From positions 1-7,272 of the forward strand of contig JALHJD010000146.1 in the NCBI GenBank assembly GCA_022837185.1: a stretch of 7,272 bases of DNA, in the 5' to 3' direction. Origin of the DNA: Desulfobacteraceae bacterium. GTDB lineage: Bacteria; Desulfobacterota; Desulfobulbia; Desulfobulbales; Desulfobulbaceae. Below are positions 1 through 5,890 of this stretch, piece by piece; position 1 is the stretch's first letter; each line of letters opens with the position of its first letter. The notes beneath the pieces were generated by a model that saw nothing but the letters and a program-made list of their open reading frames with translations, did not search any database and was not told the origin of the DNA. Position numbers and translations under genes: made by a program.

Positions 1-64
1 CGGCCCTTTCGGGCGTGGCAATCATGTCGGCATACGTTTCCTTCCAATTGACATCTAATTCCAT
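1..64 (-). CDS. 5' end of a probable acetyl-CoA hydrolase / CoA-transferase family gene (cut by window edge)
   Basis: Only the first 21 codons are present. The peptide begins MELDVNWKETYADMIATPER and runs off the left edge. The start is an ATG at 64-62, preceded by AAAGGA with a 7-nt spacing, which is a good ribosome-binding site. The pattern of a Trp, then a Tyr four residues later, then a short stretch ending in T/S-P-E-x-A resembles the N-terminus of acetyl-CoA hydrolase/4-hydroxybutyrate or succinyl-CoA:acetate CoA-transferase proteins, which often open with W..xY......s.eeAv before the first glycine-rich strand. The gene starts 29 nt after the stop of the ADP-forming CoA ligase, so it is probably co-transcribed with it. 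A role in moving CoA between acetate and another acid would fit that neighbour. The gene itself is well supported, but the family call rests on about 20 residues and is tentative. Confidence 0.6.
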   Translation of the reverse strand, partial: MELDVNWKETYADMIATPERA

Positions 65-93
65 GCGCGCATCCTTTGACCGGTATTCGTATC

Positions 94-2193
94 TTACTGC
101 TTGAGAGGGGACAGAGTCATCCGGGCATCCGCCACAACCGGTTCGGTGCCGATCTCTCCCACTATCATCGGGTTGATGTCCAGTTCCGTTATCTGGGGAA
201 AATCCGTGGTCAATTGGCTGATCCGCTGCAGGGCGACGGCAATTGCCGCTATATCAACCTCCTTGTGACCCCGCTTCCCTTTGAGCATTTCGTAGGAACG
301 GGTGGATTTCAGCATCTGGACCGCTTCCCCCTCGGTGATGGGGGCAAGATGAAAGGTGACATCCTTGAGCACCTCGACGAATATGCCGCCCAGACCGAAC
401 ATGAGCATGGGCCCGAACTGCGGGTCCCTGGTCATGCCGACGATGACTTCCAGGCCCGGATCGGCCATTTTCTCAATGTACACTCCTTCGAGCAGGGCAC
501 CCGGCACCTGCTTCCAGATCCGCAGCATCATCAGATCGTAGGCGTCCTCCACCTCCTGGCTTGACGCCACGTCCAGCCGCACCCCGCCGAGATCGGTTTT
601 ATGGATGATGTTCGGTGACACGACCTTCATGGCCACGGGAAAACCGATGAACTTGGCGATCTCCACCGCTTCCGCCGGGGTGGTCGCCAGGCGTCCTTCC
701 AGGATATTGAAACCGTACGCCTTGAGAATATTCTTGGCCCGTACCTCCCCGAGCTGCAGTTTTCCCGTGCGCTGCCGCCGGGAGATGATCCGTTCGACCC
801 TGCGGCGGTTGACGGGAAAACGGGTGACCATCCGCGGCGGCCGATCACGCCAGACCGCGTATTCCCGCATGGCCTTCAGCACCGCAACCGCCCGTTCCGG
901 CGACTCGTAGTCGGGCAGTCCTCCGGCGGCAAGTTTCCGGCGGCCGGGCATGACGTCCTTGCCGCCCATGAACGAGGCGAGCACGGGCTTGGAGCCGTCC
1001 ATGTGCTCGATGATGGCAAGGGCGGTCTCGCTGGGGCGGGTCATGGCCTGGGGGGTCAGCAGAATGAGAATGGCGTCGACCTGGTCATCCGCCTGCGCCG
1101 CTTTCAGGGCCGCCACGTACCGGTCGGGACCGGCATCGCCCAACACATCGATGGGATTGGCAATACTGGCCGCGGCCGGCAGATGGGAGCGGAGGGCGGT
1201 GGACACGTTGCGGTCCAGGGCGGTCACCTGCATGCCCAGCTTTTCGACGGCATCCGCGGCCATGGTTCCCGGGCCGCCGGCATTGGTGATAATCAGGATG
1301 CGGTCGCCCTTGGGCAGGGGCTGCATGTTGAAGGCCGTCGCATAGTCGAAAAGGGCGTCAAAGGTATCGGCCCGGCAGACCCCGGAGCGCTTGAATGCCG
1401 CCCCATAGGCCGTATCAGCGCCTGTCAGCACGCCGGTATGGCTGGCCGCGGCCTTCTGGCCGGCCGGCGTTGTCCCCGATTTGAGGATTATGACAGGTTT
1501 ACGATTGCTCGCGTCTTCCGCGGCCTTGATGAATTCGTCGCCGGCGACGATATCCTCGAGATAGCCGACGATGACTTTGGTCTGCTCGTCACGGCCCAGG
1601 GCCGCCAGCATGTCTATTTCCGACAGATCGGCCTTGTTGCCGATGGAGATGAGCTTGGACAGGCCGATATGCCTCTTTCCGGCCAGGTCGAGCATGGCCG
1701 TGCACAAGGCACCGGACTGGGAAAATACAGCGATGGACCCGGCCTTGGGCATCCCGCCGGCAAAGGAGCTGTTCAGCCGGGCTTCGGTATTGATCAGCCC
1801 CAGACAGTTGGGGCCGAGCAATCTGGCTCCGCCGCGCCGGCAGATCTCCGCCATCTCCGACTGGAGCCGGCTCCCCTCCTCCCCGGTTTCCCGAAATCCC
1901 GCCGATATGACGATGATCGCCTTGGCCTTCCGCCCCAAGGCGTCACGGATCACATCCAGGACATACTGTCCGGGCACGGCAATGACGACCTGGTCGATCT
2001 GTCCCCGGTATTCCGTCAACCTGGTATAGACGGGGCGGTCAAACATCGTGCCCCCCGCGGGATTGACCGGGATTATCTCCCCTTCATAGCCGCCGGCAAC
2101 CAGGTTCGCCAGGATGTCGTGACCGACCTTTCCCGGGGTTCTTGAAGCTCCCACCACCGCGACCGAGGCCGGGGAAAAAAATTTGTCCAGCAT
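94..2193 (-). CDS. ADP-forming acetate/acyl-CoA ligase, fused alpha-beta (ACD family)
   Basis: This 699-residue cytoplasmic enzyme is expected to interconvert acyl-CoA + ADP + Pi with acid + ATP + CoA. Acetyl-CoA is the typical substrate of the family, but the actual acyl group cannot be read from sequence. Residues 1-130 are a CoA-binding Rossmann domain (VAVVGASRTPGKVG at 11-24; GPNCLGLIN at 127-135). Residues about 150-450 are the succinyl-CoA-synthetase-like part, with the FSQSGAL loop (157-163) and SHTG, whose H252 corresponds to the phosphorylated alpha-subunit histidine of archaeal ACD. Residues about 480-699 are the ATP-grasp beta part, with HKTDLGGV (531-538) carrying the second conserved His (H531) and ITELDINP near the end (668-675). 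The length of about 700 is normal for alpha-beta fusions. There is no C-terminal GNAT domain, so it is not a Pat/YfiQ-type protein acetyltransferase. The ATG follows AAGGGGG with 9-nt spacing, 21 nt after the AcuB-like gene. Some family members are annotated as acyl-CoA synthetases of unknown substrate. Confidence 0.93.
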   Translation of the reverse strand: MLDKFFSPASVAVVGASRTPGKVGHDILANLVAGGYEGEIIPVNPAGGTMFDRPVYTRLTEYRGQIDQVVIAVPGQYVLDVIRDALGRKAKAIIVISAGFRETGEEGSRLQSEMAEICRRGGARLLGPNCLGLINTEARLNSSFAGGMPKAGSIAVFSQSGALCTAMLDLAGKRHIGLSKLISIGNKADLSEIDMLAALGRDEQTKVIVGYLEDIVAGDEFIKAAEDASNRKPVIILKSGTTPAGQKAAASHTGVLTGADTAYGAAFKRSGVCRADTFDALFDYATAFNMQPLPKGDRILIITNAGGPGTMAADAVEKLGMQVTALDRNVSTALRSHLPAAASIANPIDVLGDAGPDRYVAALKAAQADDQVDAILILLTPQAMTRPSETALAIIEHMDGSKPVLASFMGGKDVMPGRRKLAAGGLPDYESPERAVAVLKAMREYAVWRDRPPRMVTRFPVNRRRVERIISRRQRTGKLQLGEVRAKNILKAYGFNILEGRLATTPAEAVEIAKFIGFPVAMKVVSPNIIHKTDLGGVRLDVASSQEVEDAYDLMMLRIWKQVPGALLEGVYIEKMADPGLEVIVGMTRDPQFGPMLMFGLGGIFVEVLKDVTFHLAPITEGEAVQMLKSTRSYEMLKGKRGHKEVDIAAIAVALQRISQLTTDFPQITELDINPMIVGEIGTEPVVADARMTLSPLKQ

Positions 2194-2214
2194 ACTCTGC
2201 GTCCCCCTTCTTGA

Positions 2215-2880
2215 TTAGGAAATCTCAGGATCAATTTCGGGTTGATGAATCCTGAATCCGGCTTTTTCGATGACCTTGCGCACTGCCCTGATATTGAAGG
2301 TATTGATCCGCAGATACAGCATGGCCGGTTCCCGCCCGGAACCGTCCGTGCGGACCAGCCTGGTGAAGGGAACATCAAGCTCTTCGAGCAGGCCGACCAG
2401 TCTGCTCAGAAAGCGCACGTCGCTTTGCATTTCGATGGAAATGAGCGCCGAGCCTTTTTCCCCGAGACCGAAAAGGCTGCGCCATGCCTTGAGCAGATCG
2501 TTGGAAGAGAGTATCCCCACAACCTTGCCGTTGCCGTCGATGACCGGGAGGGCGCCGACGGACCGTTTCTCGAAGATGAGCAGGGCGTCGTCCAGGGTGG
2601 AGAACTCATTGAGCACCGCATTGTCGGATGACATGATGCTGCTGACCGGGGTCTGCTGGATCCTGGCAAGTATCTGCTCCCGTTCATCCTCCTTGAGCAC
2701 GGAGGACGGATAGGCCGAGCGCAGATCGCGATCGGTCACCATGCCGAGCAGGGACCCGGATTCATCCACCACCGGCAGATGCCGGAAATTATAATTCTGC
2801 AGCAGCTGCCGCGCTTCCTCAATGGTTTTCCGGGGACCGATGGTCAACGGAGAAGGTGTCATATAATAGCGCACATACAT
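2215..2880 (-). CDS. acuB: AcuB-like protein: two CBS domains plus ACT-like C-terminal domain
   Basis: This is a 221-residue soluble protein with no signal peptide or membrane segment. CBS1 covers about residues 7-60 (MTPSPLTI at 7-14; HLPVVDESGSLLGMVTDRDL at 34-53). CBS2 covers about 79-135 (SSIMSSDNAV at 80-89; GALPVIDGNGKVVGILSSND at 109-128). A paired CBS module normally binds adenine nucleotides. The region from about 144 to 214 (ALISIEMQSD onward, ending in VRKVIEKAGFRI) looks like an ACT-type ligand-binding fold. This architecture and length match AcuB of the Bacillus acetoin-utilisation locus and many deltaproteobacterial homologues. The gene lies between a deacylase-family gene and an ADP-forming CoA ligase, so a role in sensing energy charge or a small ligand for acyl-CoA metabolism is inferred. 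The start at 2880 is supported by GAGG with a 6-nt A-rich spacer; AGGAG also lies slightly upstream. The acuB symbol rests on architecture and neighbourhood, not proven function. Confidence 0.9.
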   Translation of the reverse strand: MYVRYYMTPSPLTIGPRKTIEEARQLLQNYNFRHLPVVDESGSLLGMVTDRDLRSAYPSSVLKEDEREQILARIQQTPVSSIMSSDNAVLNEFSTLDDALLIFEKRSVGALPVIDGNGKVVGILSSNDLLKAWRSLFGLGEKGSALISIEMQSDVRFLSRLVGLLEELDVPFTRLVRTDGSGREPAMLYLRINTFNIRAVRKVIEKAGFRIHQPEIDPEIS

Positions 2881-2933
2881 TTTTTACCTCGTTTCTCCTC
2901 TGCTTGTCAGCCGGCAGGCTCGGAACCCGCGGG

Positions 2934-2957
2934 CTGTATCGGTGCCGCGCGGTACAG
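2934..2957 (-). other. imperfect inverted repeat in the deacylase-acuB intergenic region
   Basis: The 126-nt gap between the deacylase stop and the AcuB-like start contains an 8-bp inverted repeat with one mismatch (2934-2941 against 2950-2957) around an 8-nt loop. Two GC palindromes, CCCGCGGG (2926-2933) and CCGCGCGG (2945-2952), sit in or next to it. There is no T-run after it on the minus strand, so it is not a standard intrinsic terminator. I see no convincing promoter in the gap. The structure might influence mRNA stability or partial termination between the genes, but no function can be assigned. Confidence 0.25.
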
Positions 2958-3006
2958 GCGGCAATTGAAAAGTGGACTGCAATCGCCCCTGCATGGACGA
3001 ACAAAG

Positions 3007-3969
3007 CTATTTTCCCCGCAGGGCGATCAGGTATGCCTCCACGCTCTCGGCAAGGGACTGCAGATGATACCCGCCCTCCAGCAGGGAAACAACCCGTCCG
3101 CTGCACAGTTCCCCCGCCCACGAACCGATCCGCTCCCCGATAATGGAATACAGGCCGGTTGAATAATTGAGGCCCGACATGTCGTCCAACCGGTGCCCGT
3201 CAAAGCCGGCGGCGATGATCATTGCCTCGGGCCTGAACTGTTCAAGTTTTTCCCGGACCACCCCGTCCAGAGCGGCGACAACTTTCTGATCCGACGACCC
3301 GGGGGTGAGGGGTATATTGAGGATCGTTCCTTCTCCTGGCCCCATTCCCGTTTCCTCCGCGTATCCCGTCCCGGGATAGCTGAAGCTGGGATGTTCATGG
3401 ATGGAAATATACAGGGTTTCGGGGTCCTCTTCAAAGGCCGTCTGGATGCCGTTGCCGTGGTGGGCGTCAAAATCAAGGACGCAAATCCTCCGTCGATTGT
3501 ACCTGTTCTGCCAGTAACGGGCGGCGATAACGCAATTGTTCAGGAAGCAGAAACCGTAGGACATGCTGGGTTCGGCATGGTGTCCGGGCGGCCGCGTGGC
3601 GCAGAAAACGCAGCGGCCGGCGTCCTGTTCGACAACATCGACTCCCTTGATGCCCGTGCCTGCCGAGAGAAGGGCGACATCAAACGAATCATAGCAGACC
3701 TGGTTGTCAGGGTGCCCGATATAGGAGCGGCCCGAGAGGACTTCCTCTTCAAAGCGAAGCAGCCAGGATTCAGAATGAAAAACGAGCAGCGCTTCATGGC
3801 TCGCCGGTTCCGGTGCGACATAATGCAGGTGGGGGGCCAGGCTTCCGGACTGGAGCCTTTGCTCAATGCAACGCAGGCGGTCGGCCGTTTCGGGGTGGTC
3901 GCCGCCGCCGGTGTCGTGGTCCAGCAGTCGCGCGGAATGCACGAGGATGATTTCGGAAGGGATCTTCAT
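3007..3969 (-). CDS. Histone-deacetylase-family zinc deacylase
   Basis: This 320-residue cytoplasmic protein belongs to the arginase/deacetylase fold. The family hydrolyses acyl groups from lysines, polyamines or other amides through an active-site zinc. All hallmark motifs are intact. RPPGHHA (126-132) carries the tandem catalytic histidines H130 and H131. DFDAHHGNG (166-174) supplies zinc ligands D168 and H170. GFDGH (255-259) supplies the third ligand D257. LEGGY (297-301) retains the transition-state tyrosine Y301. HHGNG, rather than HHGDG, suggests the class II/HDAH-like branch rather than classical AcuC. The N-terminus HSARLLDHDTGGGDHPETADR (from 11) is the usual family opening, which supports ATG at 3969. 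The reading frame stays open up to 4197, but that extension runs through the promoter and the previous gene. The strong AAGGAG lies 22 nt upstream of this ATG, which is unusually far. As the first gene of a unit with an AcuB-like protein and a CoA ligase, it may deacylate a metabolic enzyme. The substrate is unknown. Confidence 0.93.
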   Translation of the reverse strand: MKIPSEIILVHSARLLDHDTGGGDHPETADRLRCIEQRLQSGSLAPHLHYVAPEPASHEALLVFHSESWLLRFEEEVLSGRSYIGHPDNQVCYDSFDVALLSAGTGIKGVDVVEQDAGRCVFCATRPPGHHAEPSMSYGFCFLNNCVIAARYWQNRYNRRRICVLDFDAHHGNGIQTAFEEDPETLYISIHEHPSFSYPGTGYAEETGMGPGEGTILNIPLTPGSSDQKVVAALDGVVREKLEQFRPEAMIIAAGFDGHRLDDMSGLNYSTGLYSIIGERIGSWAGELCSGRVVSLLEGGYHLQSLAESVEAYLIALRGK

Positions 3970-3991
3970 GGCCGGCCGACAGTAACATTTT

Positions 3992-3997
3992 CTCCTT
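3992..3997 (-). promoter_or_regulatory. Strong Shine-Dalgarno unusually far from the deacylase start
   Basis: The minus strand reads AAGGAG here. The deacylase ATG (3969) is 22 nt downstream, whereas an out-of-frame ATG at 3988-3986 lies only 3 nt downstream. No in-frame ATG, GTG or TTG occurs between the motif and 3969. The early ATG would open a 41-codon frame ending at 3863 inside the deacylase gene. Its peptide becomes arginine- and proline-rich, so it is probably not a selected protein. Translation of the deacylase may therefore be weak, coupled, or initiated by another route. Confidence 0.5.
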
Positions 3998-4003
3998 CCC
4001 TTG

Positions 4004-4032
4004 TTTGTATAAGCATTTGCGCCCCAAGTCAA
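4004..4032 (-). promoter_or_regulatory. Probable sigma70-type promoter for the deacylase-acuB-ACD unit
   Basis: On the minus strand TTGACT (4032-4027) matches five of six positions of the -35 consensus. It is followed 17 nt later by TACAAA (4009-4004), or 15 nt later by TATACA (4011-4006), each matching four of six positions of TATAAT. Transcription would begin near 4000-3996, leaving a leader of about 30 nt before the deacylase ATG. The local sequence is AT-richer than its surroundings. This is the only convincing promoter-like sequence I found in the window. Confidence 0.5.
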
Positions 4033-4095
4033 CGGCAAAACATGGTACGCCGGAACGGTGTCCGGGAAAAAACCCGGGGCACAGCGGTACTCTCG

Positions 4096-4125
4096 CGGGC
4101 CGGAAGCAGCACCCTGCCCGGCCCG
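4096..4125 (-). terminator. GC-rich hairpin after the lipoprotein gene, possible transcription end
   Basis: The arm CGGGCCGG (4096-4103) pairs perfectly with CCGGCCCG (4118-4125). Inside it GCAG (4106-4109) pairs with CTGC (4114-4117) around a 4-nt loop, leaving a 2-nt bulge. This gives 12 bp of almost pure GC stem, 25 nt downstream of the lipoprotein stop and before the deacylase promoter. It lacks a U-tract directly after the stem. The nearest T-run on the minus strand (six T, 4072-4067) is about 23 nt further on, inside a second short stem CCGGG/CCCGG. Position fits an operon end, but an intrinsic terminator in the strict sense is not shown. Confidence 0.4.
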
Positions 4126-4150
4126 GCCTGCCGGCCTGCCTTCCCTCAAT

Positions 4151-4651
4151 CTACAGGAAATCGTCCAGCCCCGCCGGTTGCCAGTCGGCCCGGACAACCT
4201 TCCAGCCGTCGTCCTCCCGCGCCAGTTCGCAATCGAAGCGGTACAAGTCGGCCCGCATGTTCAGCAGCGCATCCAGGTCGGAAACGTTCTGCCCCGCCAT
4301 GGCCACATACAGGCGCAGCCGGGCGGCATCGGGGCCGGAGAAAACCAGTTCGTCGATGCGGATAAAAAGATGGATGTTCTTGTTGGCGTACAGATACCTC
4401 GCGGCCAGGGCGGCGACATCCCGGCGGGTGCGGCCGTGGCCGTCGGCATAACCGGCGGAGATCAATTCCCTGAGATCACCGGCTTTCCGGGCTTCCGCCG
4501 CCTCTTTGCCGGCGGCCACGAATTTCTCGATCTCCTTTTGCGGCGAATCCTCCCTGCCGCAGCCGGGCAGCAGGGACAGCAGGAGAGGGAGAACAACCCC
4601 AGCCAGGAGAATGACGGCGATGTTGCCTTTCCGGTGATGCCCTTTGCCCAT
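4151..4651 (-). CDS. Small lipoprotein with probable NTF2-like domain
   Basis: This is a 166-residue exported protein of unknown function. A basic N-terminus (MGKGHHRKGN) is followed by a hydrophobic stretch (11-28) and a lipobox LLPGC, giving a lipidated Cys at 31. The +2 residue is Gly, not Asp, which would favour the outer membrane under the E. coli sorting rule. The mature part begins with a charged helix (about 36-65, E/A/K/R-rich). It ends with strands such as RADLYRFDCELAREDDGWKV (132-151) and a terminal W-x-V-x-x-A-D-W pattern, typical of NTF2/SnoaL-like folds that often serve as binding modules. I do not recognise a specific family. The ATG follows AGGAGG with 5-nt spacing. That ribosome-binding site overlaps the stop codon of the DD-peptidase gene, so the two are probably translationally coupled. 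A cell-envelope role is inferred from the signal and the neighbour only. Confidence 0.85.
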   Translation of the reverse strand: MGKGHHRKGNIAVILLAGVVLPLLLSLLPGCGREDSPQKEIEKFVAAGKEAAEARKAGDLRELISAGYADGHGRTRRDVAALAARYLYANKNIHLFIRIDELVFSGPDAARLRLYVAMAGQNVSDLDALLNMRADLYRFDCELAREDDGWKVVRADWQPAGLDDFL

Positions 4652-4663
4652 GTGCCCCTCCTA
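4652..4663 (-). promoter_or_regulatory. Ribosome-binding site overlapping the upstream stop codon
   Basis: The minus strand reads TAGGAGGGGCAC followed by ATG. The TAG (4663-4661) ends the DD-peptidase gene, and its last two bases are part of the AGGAGG that serves the lipoprotein gene. A ribosome terminating on the first gene would be placed on the start of the second, so coupled translation is likely. Confidence 0.7.
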
Positions 4664-5869
4664 CCACTTTTTTTCCAGCCGCAGCAGCACCCGGTCCCGA
4701 CTGTTCTCCTGCTGATTGAGCAGGATGACAAAGGCATTGCCGGTCCGGGTATAGCCCGCAAGATTGTAGATCCCGGTCATGGTGCCGGATTTGATCCCAG
4801 GACGGTTGTTCTCGGTCAACAGATGGGCGTAGGGCCGGAAGGCATGGAGAATATCGAGGATGGCCGCGGCCGTAACCCGGGTCCGGCGCGACAGGCCCGC
4901 CCCTTCCTCCATTTCCTCCAATGCGGCGGCCCGCGGACCAATCGTGTCGGCCAGGGTCCCGGCCACCGCCTTTGCTGCCTTGGCCCAGGTGGCGGGATAG
5001 CCGTATTTGACGGCGCCGCAGGCCAGGTAGACCTGGTTGGCCGCGTAATTGTTGGAAAACCGAAGGAAGGAAGCGGCAACTTCCTCCAGGTTCCTGGAGT
5101 TGTGATGGGTATACAGCAGCCGCGCCTTGTCCGGGACGTTGCGCACCCCATGCCCGCCGGCGCAGATCATGCCCTGCTCCAGCCACTTGGCAAGGAAAAG
5201 TTCCGCCGCGTAGCGGGCGCTCCTTTCCTCGGCCGCACATCCTCCCCGGCAGATATTCAGCCGGTGGACGCCGGGCGGCAGCCCCGCCCCCATCTCCTCC
5301 ATGATGGGCAGGTCGGGTGTCTGGAGTTCGGCCGAACCGACTCGGCCCTCCTGGTCCACCGCAATATTGACCGTATTGAAATTCACCGCCAGCGCGGCAA
5401 CCGGGGCGTCATAGGGATTGCCGCTGACACCGAGGCCCGGCGCCTGTCCGGTCAGAGCGTAGCGCCCCTGGTCGATGAACAGATTGTTGATCCGGTCAAG
5501 GCCGCGGACGCGGAGGGCGGAGACCAAGCGCTCCACCTCTTCGGAGACGAGAAAGGGATCACCGGTGCCCCTGATATACAGGTTTTGCTCCTGGTCGATG
5601 AAAAATTCGGTGGTAAATCGATGCTCGGGGCCGAGGAGACGGAGCGCGGCCAGGGCGGTGGCAATCTTGATGACGCTGGCCGGGACATAGGGCCGGTTGA
5701 CGTTGCAGGAGGACAGGGTCCGCCCCTCGCTGTCGGCAACTCCGTAGGCGCCGTTCCGGATGAGGTCTGAAAAAGACCGGCAGTCCGCCAGAGCGGGCTG
5801 CCGGCCGAAAAGAACCAGTGCGAGCAGGAGACAGAACCCCGGGCCGATGGGCGGCAACGATCCCTTCAC
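4661..5869 (-). CDS. dacB: D-alanyl-D-alanine carboxypeptidase/endopeptidase, S13 (PBP4/DacB) family
   Basis: This 402-residue periplasmic serine peptidase is expected to trim the terminal D-Ala from peptidoglycan stem peptides or cut cross-links. A signal peptide spans about residues 1-28, with a hydrophobic core (12-22) and an ALA cleavage site before D29. The catalytic triad of motifs is present: S65-x-x-K68 (PASVIK), S272-N-N (FSNNYAAN) and K360-S-G (GIKSGTMTG). The gap of about 207 residues between SxxK and SxN holds the inserted domains typical of S13 enzymes. The protein is shorter than E. coli PBP4 (about 477). The usual DGSGLSR signature reads EEGAGLSR (321-328), a variant. The mature chain has six cysteines (30, 55, 207, 211, 236, 284). 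The start is GTG at 5869-5867, because no other start codon precedes the signal peptide before the in-frame stop of the TrpB-like gene. GGAG lies only 2 nt before it. The gene starts 21 nt after that stop. PBP4 family membership is firm; physiological role is inferred. Confidence 0.92.
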   Translation of the reverse strand: MKGSLPPIGPGFCLLLALVLFGRQPALADCRSFSDLIRNGAYGVADSEGRTLSSCNVNRPYVPASVIKIATALAALRLLGPEHRFTTEFFIDQEQNLYIRGTGDPFLVSEEVERLVSALRVRGLDRINNLFIDQGRYALTGQAPGLGVSGNPYDAPVAALAVNFNTVNIAVDQEGRVGSAELQTPDLPIMEEMGAGLPPGVHRLNICRGGCAAEERSARYAAELFLAKWLEQGMICAGGHGVRNVPDKARLLYTHHNSRNLEEVAASFLRFSNNYAANQVYLACGAVKYGYPATWAKAAKAVAGTLADTIGPRAAALEEMEEGAGLSRRTRVTAAAILDILHAFRPYAHLLTENNRPGIKSGTMTGIYNLAGYTRTGNAFVILLNQQENSRDRVLLRLEKKW

Positions 5870-5889
5870 TGCTCCGCCCGGGAAGGGAT
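5860..5889 (-). promoter_or_regulatory. Hairpin presenting the dacB ribosome-binding site and GTG start
   Basis: A perfect 8-bp inverted repeat (ATCCCTTC at 5860-5867 and GAAGGGAT at 5882-5889) encloses a 14-nt loop in the gap between the TrpB-like gene and the DD-peptidase gene. In the mRNA the loop contains GGCGGAG and the first two bases of the GTG start, while the rest of the start region is in the stem. Such a structure could tune initiation or depend on ribosomes arriving from the upstream gene. No function is demonstrated. Confidence 0.4.
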
Positions 5890-5890
5890 G

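Noticed and set aside
1003..2145. 380-codon open frame on the plus strand opposite the ADP-forming CoA ligase
   Set aside because: It lies wholly within a gene with intact family motifs. The peptide is low-complexity and has no recognisable fold.
3007..3969. Naming the deacylase acuC
   Set aside because: The neighbourhood fits, but the HHGNG motif points to the class II/HDAH-like branch rather than the class I type of Bacillus AcuC, so no symbol is given.
4062..4077. CCGGG-six A-CCCGG stem as an intrinsic terminator
   Set aside because: On the transcribed minus strand the T-run is in the loop rather than after the stem, and the stem is only 5 bp.
4123..4138. Two tandem copies of CCGGCCTG
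   Set aside because: Only two 8-bp units in a GC-rich spacer. This is too short to call a repeat element.
3970..4197. 76-residue N-terminal extension of the deacylase to an ATG at 4197
   Set aside because: The extension overlaps the end of the lipoprotein gene and runs through the hairpin, the promoter and the Shine-Dalgarno. Its composition is R/G/P-rich, and the family normally begins at the HSARLLDHDT segment.
3193..4365. 390-codon open frame on the plus strand opposite the deacylase
   Set aside because: It is antisense to the conserved catalytic motifs of the deacylase and crosses the intergenic promoter region. Its end is a basic, proline-rich shadow sequence.
4058..5770. 570-codon open frame on the plus strand opposite dacB and the lipoprotein gene
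   Set aside because: It is antisense to two genes with clear motifs and signal sequences. The peptide is rich in G, P, Q and R with no recognisable domain, which is typical of a shadow frame in GC-rich DNA.
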